A DNA stretch of 64,000 nt from assembly GCF_037478005.1 (NCBI RefSeq), contig NZ_CP144164.1, forward strand, positions 1,116,001 through 1,180,000, read 5' to 3'. This document shows positions 36,342 to 46,973 of this stretch, piece after piece. The stretch comes from Alteromonas sp. M12 (GTDB taxonomy: Bacteria; Pseudomonadota; Gammaproteobacteria; Enterobacterales; Alteromonadaceae). The stretch's first letter is position 1. Each line of letters starts with the position of its first letter. The position numbers and the translations under genes were made by a program. The notes under the pieces are model-generated. The model made no database searches. It had not been told where the DNA came from and saw only the letters and a list, made by a program, of their open reading frames with translations.

Positions 36342-37117
36342 TGAATCAAAAATTTTGTTTGCTGTTATTAGCAACATTGTTGCTAGGTGGATGTGCATCA
36401 AAGCAAGCAGCAAATGAACAAGCACAAAGTGTTGAATACAATGATCCCCGAGACTCATTCGAAGGGTTCAACCGCGCCATGTGGGACTTCAACTATGATG
36501 TGCTTGATGCTTATATTTTGCGACCGACAGCTGTTGTATACGTAGACTATATGCCTCAGCCAGCTCGGCGAGGACTGCACAACGCTGCTCTGAATCTAGA
36601 AGAACCGTCTAATTCAGTGAATAACTTACTGCAAGGTAAAGTCGGTGGAAGTTTAACCAGTTTAGGACGCTTTGTACTGAACTCAACTGTGGGTGTTTTG
36701 GGTCTGTTTGATGTAGCTAAAGAAATTGGCTTAGACAGGCAAGAAGAAGAGTTTGGTGAAGTGTTAGGTAAGTATGGTGTTGGTACTGGGACTTATTTAA
36801 TGTTACCGGCTTATGGTCCAACTGATCTTCGCTCGTTAACTGGTGACTTTGTCGATTCATCCTACTTTCCGCTGCAAGATTTATCCTTTTACGTAGCGGC
36901 AGTGCGAACCGGCATTAAAGTACTTGAAGCTCGCGCTCAATTGATGGAGCAAGAAGGGCAGTTAGATCAATCATTAGACCCGTACGCATTCGTGAAAAAC
37001 GCTTACTTCCAAAACTTGGAGTTTCGGGTAACAGACGGAAAAGTACCGCAATCTGATTTGAACACCGACCCAGAAGTTGAAAGCGAAAACTTCGAAGACT
37101 TTTTAGACGACCTATAG
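36341..37117 (+). CDS. mlaA: outer-membrane lipoprotein MlaA (VacJ)
   Basis: 258 aa. A lipoprotein signal with lipobox LLGGCA puts the lipidated Cys near residue 18. The MlaA/VacJ domain follows: DSFEGFNRAMWDFNYDVLD, then YILRPTAVVYVDYMPQPARRG, then GKYGVGTGTYLMLPAYGP. It removes mislocalised phospholipids from the outer leaflet with porins and passes them to MlaC. It shares a TAATG junction with ccmI, which ties it to the ccm operon; no mlaBCDEF genes are here. The acidic C-terminal tail ends EDFLDDL. Confidence 0.95.
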   Translation: MNQKFCLLLLATLLLGGCASKQAANEQAQSVEYNDPRDSFEGFNRAMWDFNYDVLDAYILRPTAVVYVDYMPQPARRGLHNAALNLEEPSNSVNNLLQGKVGGSLTSLGRFVLNSTVGVLGLFDVAKEIGLDRQEEEFGEVLGKYGVGTGTYLMLPAYGPTDLRSLTGDFVDSSYFPLQDLSFYVAAVRTGIKVLEARAQLMEQEGQLDQSLDPYAFVKNAYFQNLEFRVTDGKVPQSDLNTDPEVESENFEDFLDDL

Positions 37118-37145
37118 GTTCGTCTTTGTATCGAGAGGGTTACTC

Positions 37146-37952
37146 TTGCTTAGTATTGCAAGCAATGCTGCGATTGGCGTTTTTGACTCAGGTGTCGGTG
37201 GATTATCCATCGCAGCAGCTATCCGTAAAATATTGCCCCATGAAAACATTATTTATGTAGCTGATAGTGCCAATGCGCCCTATGGTGGCAAAGCTGAACA
37301 CTTTGTATTGCAGCGTTGCCAAGCCATAGTTGAGTTTTTAATGGCGCAACAAGTGAAACTCATTGTGGTGGCTTGTAACACCGCAACTCTTACCTGCATA
37401 TCCAAATTAAGAGCACTTTATCCCATAGAATTTGTTGGGGTAGAACCTGGAATAAAACCTGCACTGAATGCAAGTCAGTCCGGCACAATTGGCGTTTTAG
37501 CCACCCACAACACCATCAAAAGTCAGCAATATCAGCAATTAGTTGCGCGTTTGAAAAGCCACAACCAGGTGTTATCGCAAGCATGTCATGGTTTAGTGGA
37601 AAAAATTGAAGCGGCAGAGTTTGATACCGTCGCTACTCACGAATTAATTAAGCAATACCTATTGCCGCTAATCAATGAGGGAGCCGATCAAATTGTTTTA
37701 GGCTGTACTCATTACGGTTTTTTAAGTCGGCAAATTAGTCGTATCGCAGGTGACAAAATTCAATTAATCAACACCAGCGATGCGATTGCTCGACAAACCT
37801 TGGCCGTTTTAGAACGCAATGGAGTAAAAAATAGCAATCAACAAAATGCAAAAAACCTGCTTTATTCCAGTCGCTGCGATGCGGATTTTTTAACTGTATG
37901 TCAATTGTTGTGGCCAAATGAAATTGAACAAGTATACAAATTTGAACACTGA
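37146..37952 (+). CDS. murI: glutamate racemase MurI
   Basis: 268 aa. The substrate motifs of glutamate racemase are intact: GVFDSGVGGLS, ADSANAPYGGK, the first catalytic Cys in VVACNTAT, and the second in LGCTHYGF. It supplies D-glutamate for peptidoglycan. The start is a TTG at 37146, seven bases after a strong GAGAGGG site (37133-37139), and gives the usual N-terminus. It follows mlaA by 28 bases. Confidence 0.93.
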   Translation: MLSIASNAAIGVFDSGVGGLSIAAAIRKILPHENIIYVADSANAPYGGKAEHFVLQRCQAIVEFLMAQQVKLIVVACNTATLTCISKLRALYPIEFVGVEPGIKPALNASQSGTIGVLATHNTIKSQQYQQLVARLKSHNQVLSQACHGLVEKIEAAEFDTVATHELIKQYLLPLINEGADQIVLGCTHYGFLSRQISRIAGDKIQLINTSDAIARQTLAVLERNGVKNSNQQNAKNLLYSSRCDADFLTVCQLLWPNEIEQVYKFEH

Positions 37953-38002
37953 TAGACGTGTTGATATATAGTGAAAATGTTTCTTCTTCTGGGGGCTTAG
38001 CT

Positions 38003-38542
38003 ATGCGCATTACGAGTTGTTTTTTGTTGGTTTATTGGTTGTCAGGGTGTGCCAGTCAAAACACCCCATACCAAGGTGAAAACCTAGTCATACCTTCTAT
38101 TCAATTACTTAAATCATGGCAATTATTTCAAAAGGAAGATCATACTTACCGCTCTAATATGTGGCAAAAAAAAGGTCAGCGTTGGGCGGATACCTTTGCT
38201 GTAAGCATTTATTATCAACAACAAGAAGACTTAGTGCAAAAACGCATTGAGCTGGATGCGCCGGGTAAAATGCACTGCCAAGAGTTTCAATCGATTGACA
38301 TGCCGCATCCTAAAACCCAAGATGTTTCAGTCAAATATTGGCAGACTCGTTGCCAAGTAAACGGCAAGATGATTGCCCGTATGATTCATTTAATGATGCA
38401 GGGCCAAGAAAGTTTTTATCATATTCAGAAGGTGTGGGCATTTGATGTGGATGAATCCGAGTTTTTGTTCTGGAAGCAACAAATGGATGACACATTTTTA
38501 TGTGATTTGGGGGCGAGCGATAATACTTGCCCCCTGGATTAA
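38003..38542 (+). CDS. putative lipoprotein of unknown function
   Basis: 179 aa from the ATG at 38003 (GGGGG seven bases upstream; the in-frame ATG at 37958 lacks a site). The N-terminus MRITSCFLLVYWLSGCASQ has a lipobox LSGC. The mature part has two Cys and many aromatic residues (NMWQKKGQRWADTFAVSIYYQ), probably a beta-rich fold. The last gene of the ccm-murI run, 50 bases after murI. I do not recognise the family; an envelope role is inferred only from the lipidation signal. Confidence 0.65.
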   Translation: MRITSCFLLVYWLSGCASQNTPYQGENLVIPSIQLLKSWQLFQKEDHTYRSNMWQKKGQRWADTFAVSIYYQQQEDLVQKRIELDAPGKMHCQEFQSIDMPHPKTQDVSVKYWQTRCQVNGKMIARMIHLMMQGQESFYHIQKVWAFDVDESEFLFWKQQMDDTFLCDLGASDNTCPLD

Positions 38543-38566
38543 CGCAGAATTTCTTAGCTAGCCGAA

Positions 38567-39940
38567 TTACTCTCCAAATGCGCCAGCAGCACCTGGGAAG
38601 ACGATAGGGCTTTCAAAGCCTTGTTTATTTACGCTACTGACCCCAAAAAAATAGTTATCAATGACCACATTTGCCAATGTGAATTCCGACACCTTGCCAA
38701 CATATCGACTAAATTGCCACTGAGGTGCGTCTGTGTATCGCCAATAAATCTTATAGCCCGCTAGATCGGGCGCCTGTTCAGCTGAAGCAATCTGCCAACT
38801 TAGGGTAGTACTAGGTTGTACCGCGCCCTTTATATTGACTTTGGCAGGTGGTGTGGGCGCCCACGCCATGCCTGCTAATGAAACGGCATTTAAAGCGGTT
38901 AATTTGGCGGCATAGTCAAAATTAACTCCCTCTATGCTATCTCCATACTTGATACCATCTTGGCTACGTAGGTCTTGGTGTTGGCGATGGTAGTTTTCAT
39001 TCGTTTCCATAATACGCACGCCAGGGTAGCCTAAATCATTAAATGGACGGTGGTGTCCACCGCGGGCAAATCTGTCTAAGCGGTAGATAACCATAGTATC
39101 TAAGTTAGGAATGTAACGGTCAGCCATCCAGTCGATGTATCGGGCTAAGTTACGGCTTGGTGAGTCGACTTCGCCACCAGTGAAGCGTCGTGTTCTTGCT
39201 TCTTTTGGGGTTTCGGTTTGTCGCGTGCCCTCTGCAAAAATTCGCGCTGTGGTGTTGTTAATGACACCATTGATTCCTGCAATATTGCCAATCATGTCAT
39301 TGTTCAATACTGCTTTTATTCGCCAACCATTTTGTTGTGCATGCTCAGCTAGAATTTTACCGCCAAACAGCCCTTGTTCTTCTCCTGCAAGCGCAGCATA
39401 AACGATAGAGCCATTAAATTTGTATTGGGATAATACCCGAGCAGCTTCCAAGGTTCCGGCAATGCCTGACGCATTATCATTTGCACCAGGGGAGTCTGAT
39501 GTAAAATCCATCACATCTGAGACTCTTGAATCAATATCACCAGACATTATTACGTACCTATCGGGATCTGTTTGACCGCGCTGAATGGCAATAACACTCA
39601 CTACCTCTGTGGCATTCGGAATGCGTTTTTCGCCACTTATGGTTTTTGACTGAAAATAAACTTCCAAGCAGCCACCGCATTGGGATGAAATTTTGTCAAA
39701 TTCAGCTTTTATCCAACGCCTCGCTGCACCGATTCCGCGAGTATCTGATTGGGTCTGTGATAGCGTATGGCGAGTTCCAAAATTTACCAAAGTGCGTATA
39801 TCATTTTCGATATTTTGCGCGGATATTTGTCCCGCAATGTCATGTAATTTTTGTTGATCTTGATATTCCACATTCCCATGGGCGTATGCAGAAGTTAGGC
39901 TTGATAAAAATAAACAGAAAACTAGTCTAGAAAGGGTCAT
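38567..39940 (-). CDS. M28-family zinc aminopeptidase, secreted
   Basis: 457 aa. A signal peptide ends near AYA (about residue 20). The M28 peptidase core spans about 60-350: the metal ligands lie in VIMSGDIDSR (where most relatives have GHxD), PGANDNASG with the bridging Asp, GEEQGLFG with the catalytic and metal Glu, NNDMIG, and a late His in NENYHRQHQ. An FnIII-like domain follows (about 370-457, TLSWQIASAEQAPDLAGYKI). It probably digests peptides in the periplasm or outside the cell. The first metal ligand is SGDID where M28 relatives have GHxD: the His is replaced by Gly, which deserves a check. Convergent with the lipoprotein gene. Confidence 0.85.
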   Translation of the reverse strand: MTLSRLVFCLFLSSLTSAYAHGNVEYQDQQKLHDIAGQISAQNIENDIRTLVNFGTRHTLSQTQSDTRGIGAARRWIKAEFDKISSQCGGCLEVYFQSKTISGEKRIPNATEVVSVIAIQRGQTDPDRYVIMSGDIDSRVSDVMDFTSDSPGANDNASGIAGTLEAARVLSQYKFNGSIVYAALAGEEQGLFGGKILAEHAQQNGWRIKAVLNNDMIGNIAGINGVINNTTARIFAEGTRQTETPKEARTRRFTGGEVDSPSRNLARYIDWMADRYIPNLDTMVIYRLDRFARGGHHRPFNDLGYPGVRIMETNENYHRQHQDLRSQDGIKYGDSIEGVNFDYAAKLTALNAVSLAGMAWAPTPPAKVNIKGAVQPSTTLSWQIASAEQAPDLAGYKIYWRYTDAPQWQFSRYVGKVSEFTLANVVIDNYFFGVSSVNKQGFESPIVFPGAAGAFGE

Positions 39941-40357
39941 GTCAACCTCTTGTTATTTAAAGTGTGCGGCCAAAGGCCACCTAGATCGTACCTTGCTATT
40001 AAAACCATAAATCCATCTAAATTAAATCATTAATCGTTGAACAGCCTAAATAATCATCCAGAAACTCCGCAATAGCGCAGCATTACAATTCATAGAAAAA
40101 ATACATTTACGTTTGAAATTAATTCACGTTGCAAACAAAGGAAATCAATAATCAGTTCAATATTTTTAATGGGTTTATTTTTTAACTACATGATTTTACT
40201 GAGGTTAGCTTGCCTTTAACAGAGGAGGCGAAAGTGGTTCAGTCTTTGCTGATTAACTCTCAATAAGTTCTACTTAAATTGGAATAAATGACTTTGAAAA
40301 TCCTAATACCTAGTTTGACAACCTATCGAATTGCTTTTTTTAGCTGGGGACGGACTT
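39941..40357. other. 417-bp divergent intergenic region
   Basis: Holds the promoters of the M28 peptidase and of the C26-type gene. I see no gene, long repeat or operator in it. Confidence 0.5.
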
Positions 40358-41131
40358 ATGGCTTCTGATAACAAACCTTCGATTGCGATAACTGGGCCAA
40401 ATAGTTCTGGTTTAACTGCGTGGCTATTCACTGCTTTGAACGTACGTCTAGCGGGAGGTTTACCGGTTCGAGTTACACCGGCAACATTCAGCGGAAAAAT
40501 TGATTATGACGGCATCATCATCGGTGGTGGTTCAGACATTCACCCGGATAATTATGTTGCTCAACAAGTTCCTAAAGTCAAACGTTCAGGATGGTTAAGA
40601 ATAAAAGAAGCTTTGATGTATCCGATGGAGTGGTTAAGCCGCTTCTCAGCAACAAAGTACGACAAAGAGCGCGATGCAATGGAGCAAGAGTTTATTGATT
40701 ATGCGATGCAGCAAGACAAACCTATCTTAGGAATTTGCAGGGGACACCAACTGCTCAATGCAGAGCTAGGTGGCAGCATGTATCAATCAACACTGCCGTT
40801 GTTGCAGAAGAAAATGCGCATACGAAGCCCATTTCCTCGCAAAAAAGTTATTTATACTAAAGACAATTCCCTTATCAGTGACATTGCTGGCGATGATCCC
40901 CTCAAAGTGAACGCTATCCATTCTCAAGCGATTGCCGAGCCTGCGGATAGCTTGGAAGTGACAGCAAAAGAAAAAGCCGGCATTAATCAGGTTATCGAAA
41001 GCAAAGATAGTGACAAGGTGCTTGGGGTGCAGTGGCATCCGGAATATTTGTTTTATATGAAAGCGCACAGAAGCATTTTCCAATGGCTAGTTGAACAGGC
41101 CAGAGATACAAACAACAAAGAGGATTGCTAA
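40358..41131 (+). CDS. class I glutamine amidotransferase-like peptidase C26
   Basis: 257 aa, gamma-glutamyl-gamma-aminobutyrate hydrolase (PuuD) type. The nucleophile Cys is in PILGICRGHQLLN, the catalytic His/Glu in GVQWHPE, and an early GIIIGGGSDIHP precedes them. The ATG at 40358 has GGGGA seven bases upstream; an upstream ATG at 40331 is unlikely. A membrane-near basic loop (KVKRSGWLRIKEALMYP) is unusual for the family. It is followed after one base by the TVP38-type gene, so the two are coupled. Substrate unknown. Confidence 0.85.
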   Translation: MASDNKPSIAITGPNSSGLTAWLFTALNVRLAGGLPVRVTPATFSGKIDYDGIIIGGGSDIHPDNYVAQQVPKVKRSGWLRIKEALMYPMEWLSRFSATKYDKERDAMEQEFIDYAMQQDKPILGICRGHQLLNAELGGSMYQSTLPLLQKKMRIRSPFPRKKVIYTKDNSLISDIAGDDPLKVNAIHSQAIAEPADSLEVTAKEKAGINQVIESKDSDKVLGVQWHPEYLFYMKAHRSIFQWLVEQARDTNNKEDC

Positions 41132-41132
41132 G

Positions 41133-41792
41133 ATGAAAAAAAGTAATGGGATTAAATTAGCGTCGGTTGTTTTTATTTTAGCCGCGCTTACAGCAGCATA
41201 CTTTTTGACACCTTTAGGGGACTATTTGAGTATCGACAAGATCACTGATTTAACCAGTAGTGTGCCGCAAAACTTCGCGACTGCGTTGATTTTTCTGGGG
41301 ATCTTTTTTATTGGTGGAAGTTTACTCATTCCAATCCCACTAATGGCGTTTGCGGTTGGTTTGGTTTTTAATATTTGGATAAGTTTGTTGATTTGCATAC
41401 CGGGTTTTTTATTGGCAAGTTTGAGCGGCTATGGCGTCGGTAAATTTATCGGTGTGGAAGTGTTTGGCGAAAAAATCAGTAATAGTTTAGACAAAGTTAA
41501 AAATAAAATGGATGATAAAGGTGCTTGGGCTGTTCTTGCACTAAGGTTAGCACCCACTCCTCCGTTTACTGTCACAAGTATCATTGGGGGCTCTTTAGAT
41601 ATCAATATCTGGAAGTACGCATTTGGTTCTACAGTAGGTATTATGCCTTTAGGTTTAAGTGCGGTATTTTTTGGAGAGGGCGCGCTACAGATGATGAAAG
41701 AGCCATCTGGCTTGGCCGCCACATCAATTGTTGCTGCCATTATTCTATTCATTGTATATCGAGTGATGGTGAATAAGCAGACTGAGCAGTAA
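41133..41792 (+). CDS. TVP38/TMEM64 (VTT-domain) membrane protein
   Basis: 219 aa with about five to six hydrophobic segments. The VTT/SNARE-associated domain is seen in FIGGSLLIPIPLMAFAVGLV, GYGVGKFIG and LRLAPTPPFTVTSIIGGS. The family includes DedA-like proteins that move lipids across the membrane. The ATG at 41133 lies one base past the upstream stop and has AAAGAGG ahead; the in-frame ATG at 41091 would overlap the previous gene. Related to YdjX/YdjZ. Precise function unknown. Confidence 0.85.
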   Translation: MKKSNGIKLASVVFILAALTAAYFLTPLGDYLSIDKITDLTSSVPQNFATALIFLGIFFIGGSLLIPIPLMAFAVGLVFNIWISLLICIPGFLLASLSGYGVGKFIGVEVFGEKISNSLDKVKNKMDDKGAWAVLALRLAPTPPFTVTSIIGGSLDINIWKYAFGSTVGIMPLGLSAVFFGEGALQMMKEPSGLAATSIVAAIILFIVYRVMVNKQTEQ

Positions 41793-41834
41793 AATTCAAA
41801 TTGCGCTTAGGTTAACTTTATATATTGGAAGTCT

Positions 41835-42731
41835 ATGATCCCACTGGTATTCCACCCTATTTATTCAATTCTAGATTTACCGGTTAGACACCGATTTCCG
41901 ATTCAAAAGTATCAGGAAATTTATACAGCGTTACGTCAATTTGGTGTATCTGAATCTAGCTTTCATCAACCTCAAGCTGTCAATGTTGAAAGTTTAAAAT
42001 CGGTTTTAAACCCCTTATATGTGCAGCAACTAACTACCGGCACCCTTGATGCTAAAGCAATGCGGCGAATTGGGTTTCCTTGGTCAGAACAATTGATTAA
42101 ACGCACTCTGACCGCCGTTGGCGGCACTATCTTAACCAGTCAACTTGCGTTAGACGCAGGCAAGGCAATAAACCTAACAGGTGGTTATCATCACGCGTTC
42201 GCCAATTTTGGCTCAGGTTTCTGCATGGTCAATGATTTGTATCTAAGTGCACTAAATATGCTGCAACATCCAGATGTAGATCGGGTTTTGATATTTGATT
42301 GTGATGTGCACCAAGGCGATGGCACGGCAAAATTGGCGGAACGAAATGCCAATGTTAAAACTGTCTCTATTCATGGCGAAAAGAACTTTCCCCATCGAAA
42401 ACAAGTTTCGGATTACGATTTTCCATTGCCTAAAGGAACAACAGATGCTGAGTACTTAGACACTGTCGACTGTGCTTTAAATCTTGCGCTTAACAGTTTC
42501 CAACCTGATGCCGTGATTTATGACGCTGGGGTGGATGTGCATGAAAACGATGATTTAGGGCATTTGTGTATCAGCACCCAAGGTGTGTATACCCGAGATA
42601 AATTAGTTTTCGACCTGTGTGAACAAAAAGGGCTTCCCGTTGCCGCTGTCATTGGCGGCGGATATCAGCGAGATATCGATGCCTTAGTCAAAGTGCATTT
42701 ACAGTTATTCAAGGCCGCTGGAGTTTATTGA
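41835..42731 (+). CDS. histone-deacetylase-family (AcuC-like) deacetylase
   Basis: 298 aa. The zinc-deacetylase fold shows GGYHHAF (catalytic His pair), FDCDVHQGDGTA and DAGVDVHENDDLGHL (metal Asp/His set), and the C-terminal GGGY. Bacterial members remove acetyl groups from small amines or proteins. It has no neighbour that names its substrate. It follows the TVP38-type gene by 42 bases on the same strand. Full family length. Confidence 0.9.
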   Translation: MIPLVFHPIYSILDLPVRHRFPIQKYQEIYTALRQFGVSESSFHQPQAVNVESLKSVLNPLYVQQLTTGTLDAKAMRRIGFPWSEQLIKRTLTAVGGTILTSQLALDAGKAINLTGGYHHAFANFGSGFCMVNDLYLSALNMLQHPDVDRVLIFDCDVHQGDGTAKLAERNANVKTVSIHGEKNFPHRKQVSDYDFPLPKGTTDAEYLDTVDCALNLALNSFQPDAVIYDAGVDVHENDDLGHLCISTQGVYTRDKLVFDLCEQKGLPVAAVIGGGYQRDIDALVKVHLQLFKAAGVY

Positions 42732-42760
42732 GCCTGCTCTTGCTCCCGTTGCACGGCCTA

Positions 42761-42929
42761 GATATCAATAGAGCGCGGGGCTAAAGCGCCCGCCACAGGT
42801 TTAGGATGTTCAATTTTCTTTTTGTAGCATGGGCTTTTGCCCATGGATATCAATAGCGCGGGGCTAAAGCGCCCACCACAGGTTTGGGATGTTCAATTTT
42901 CTTTTTGTAGCATGGGCTTTTGCCCATGG
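42761..42929. repeat. two tandem REP-like units of about 85 bp
   Basis: Copies at 42761-42845 and 42846-42929 both begin GATATCAATA, differ at only a handful of positions, and lie in the gap between the HDAC-type and fadH genes. Each contains two hairpins: a GC-rich one of the type GCGGGGCTAAAGCGCCCGC and the perfect CATGGGC-TTTT-GCCCATG (7-bp stem). Paired hairpins of this shape are typical of REP/BIME elements moved by RAYT transposases. A dead RAYT-like transposase is at 16106 in this window. Confidence 0.85.
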
Positions 42930-42942
42930 GAAAATGCTGAAT

Positions 42943-45051
<2,109 letters not shown>

Positions 45052-45081
45052 CTACTCTAAAATTAAAGTGTTGAATCTAAT

Positions 45082-46083
45082 ATGGATCAAAGTTATCACA
45101 GTGCGCTATTGGAAATATTGAAAGGGTATTTTCAAGACCAAAACCTGCATAAAGTAGAATCTATTCAAACTCTATGGAGTGGGTATGGTGAAATTGCACG
45201 CTACAATATCCCCACTAGGCAGCGCAATTATGTGGTAAAGGTCGTAAATCCCAACTCTGAATCTGCACATCCAAGAGGTTGGAACACCTCTATTTCTCAT
45301 CTTCGTAAATTAGATTCATACCAAAACGAACAAATTTTTTATGACAGCTACAGCGGGCTAACAGATCAATATAGTCGCATTCCTAAGTGTATTGCCTCGG
45401 GTCAAAATCAACAGATACGTTGGTTAATAATGGAAGATCTGGATGCCAGTGGATTTACCTATAGATGTGATGATGCACCGCTAGATTTGGTGAAACTAGG
45501 TGTGCGTTGGTTAGCCTACTTCCATGCTCGATTTTTAAATAATGCCACCCCTGAACTTTGGCCTATTGGCACCTATTGGCATCTTAAAACGCGCCCTGAT
45601 GAGTATCAAAAAATGCCAGAAGGACGACTAAAAGAAGCAGCGACTGGGCTCGATCAGCAACTTAACTCGGCTAGCTACCAAACGCTACTACATGGTGACG
45701 CTAAACTGGCCAATTTTTGTTTCTCTGCTCACAAAGATGACTTGGCTGCTGTGGATTTCCAGTACGTTGGTCGTGGCGTTGGGGTAAAGGATTTGGCGTA
45801 TTTCTTAGGTAGTTGTTTTTATCAAGATGGTTTATTTAAGCATGCCGAAACTCTTTTAAATGATTATTTTAGTCACTTTAAAAAGGCGCTGCTTCACTAT
45901 CAAGTAAATTGCAATTTTGGATTACTCGAAGAGCAATGGCGGGTCTTGTACCCGCTAGCATGGGCCGATTTTGAACGCTTTTTGAGTGGCTGGGCGACTG
46001 AACATTACAAACGTAATGAGTATATGCAGAAACAAACCGAATTGGCGTTAGCTTATTTAAATCAGCATAAATCCAGCAGCTAA
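45082..46083 (+). CDS. kinase-like phosphotransferase (choline kinase/CHK type)
   Basis: 333 aa. The aminoglycoside/choline kinase-like fold is read from YVVKVVN (ATP Lys), LLHGDAKLANF (catalytic loop, Asp in HGDAKLxN), and VDFQYVGRGVGVKDLAYFL (metal Asp). The CHK-kinase-like branch often has the DFQ-x-G pattern seen here. Substrate unknown; a small alcohol, amino sugar or antibiotic would be usual. It is divergent from fadH, and its 3' end overlaps the TauE gene by 27 bases on the other strand. Confidence 0.85.
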   Translation: MDQSYHSALLEILKGYFQDQNLHKVESIQTLWSGYGEIARYNIPTRQRNYVVKVVNPNSESAHPRGWNTSISHLRKLDSYQNEQIFYDSYSGLTDQYSRIPKCIASGQNQQIRWLIMEDLDASGFTYRCDDAPLDLVKLGVRWLAYFHARFLNNATPELWPIGTYWHLKTRPDEYQKMPEGRLKEAATGLDQQLNSASYQTLLHGDAKLANFCFSAHKDDLAAVDFQYVGRGVGVKDLAYFLGSCFYQDGLFKHAETLLNDYFSHFKKALLHYQVNCNFGLLEEQWRVLYPLAWADFERFLSGWATEHYKRNEYMQKQTELALAYLNQHKSSS

Positions 46084-46809
46084 TCCTGTAACGGCAATCA
46101 CCAACCAGCGATATTGTTTGTCAGGTACTCGTTTGACGATTTGAATACCCAAATAAATTCCTAGCGCGATGAACGGCAAACCAAGCAAATTTAATGCAAA
46201 CGAATTAACGCTAATGGTTTCCCACGACCAGATGTGAAAGGGAACTTTAAATAAGTTGATGATCAAAAAGAACCATGCGGCAGTGCCAATATATTCATTT
46301 TTAGGTAAACGCATACTCAATAAATACAGCGCCATCACTGAACCGGCCAGATTGCCAATCATAGTTGTAATACCACCTAGGGTGCCCATTAAAATTGCAA
46401 ACCATAAGTAGTCAGGTATTTTTTCCTTATTAATGGTTTCCATCCAAAGCATAATCCCAAGGCTGGCGATTATGATGAATCCCATGACTTGCTTAAACAC
46501 TTGGTCATCAATGCTATTACCGATTAGCGTGGCGATGAGCACGCCTATTGCCGCAGAAGGAAATAACTTAATCAAGAAACTCCAGTTGGCGTGGCGGTGA
46601 TAATATTTTACGGCGAATAGATCGGCCATAATTAACATCGGTAACATCAATCCCGAAGAGGCTTTGCCACCAAAAATAAGTGCTAGAATTGGCACCGCGA
46701 ACATTGAAATTCCGTGCACACCAGCTTTTGCCATACCGATAAAAAATGCGACTAAAAATAGCAAGCCAAGTTGCTGGTAACTCAATGTGTAGGAAAATAA
46801 TTCAATCAT
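46057..46809 (-). CDS. TauE/SafE-family sulfite or organic-anion exporter
   Basis: 250 aa with about eight hydrophobic segments. TauE/SafE features: AFFIGMAKAGVHGISMF near the N-terminus, and GTLGGITTMIGNLAGSVMALYLLS in the second half. The family moves sulfite, sulfoacetate or other small anions. The start at 46809 is the first ATG; a TTG at 46818 is possible. It overlaps the 3' end of the phosphotransferase gene and precedes the prp terminator. Confidence 0.85.
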   Translation of the reverse strand: MIELFSYTLSYQQLGLLFLVAFFIGMAKAGVHGISMFAVPILALIFGGKASSGLMLPMLIMADLFAVKYYHRHANWSFLIKLFPSAAIGVLIATLIGNSIDDQVFKQVMGFIIIASLGIMLWMETINKEKIPDYLWFAILMGTLGGITTMIGNLAGSVMALYLLSMRLPKNEYIGTAAWFFLIINLFKVPFHIWSWETISVNSFALNLLGLPFIALGIYLGIQIVKRVPDKQYRWLVIAVTGLAAGFMLI

Positions 46810-46912
46810 TAAAATCAATTCATAAGCTGGTGGCTGAAATCTGACAAGCTGCTATTAATTCAGAATTGACATTGAACTACAAGACGCGTTTAACTTTTTA
46901 ATATCCAGATAA

Positions 46913-46944
46913 CAAAAAACGGCCAACTTAGTTGACCGTTTTTA
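46913..46944 (-). terminator. terminator of the prp operon (bidirectional)
   Basis: A 12-pair stem with one mismatch: AAAACGGCCAAC (46916-46927), loop TTA, GTTGACCGTTTT (46931-46942). T tracts occur on both strands, so it can stop the prp operon, which ends at 46974, and is symmetric for the opposite direction. Confidence 0.9.
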
Positions 46945-46973
46945 TTTTAGTTATGATTTTAGTTTAAGGTAAA

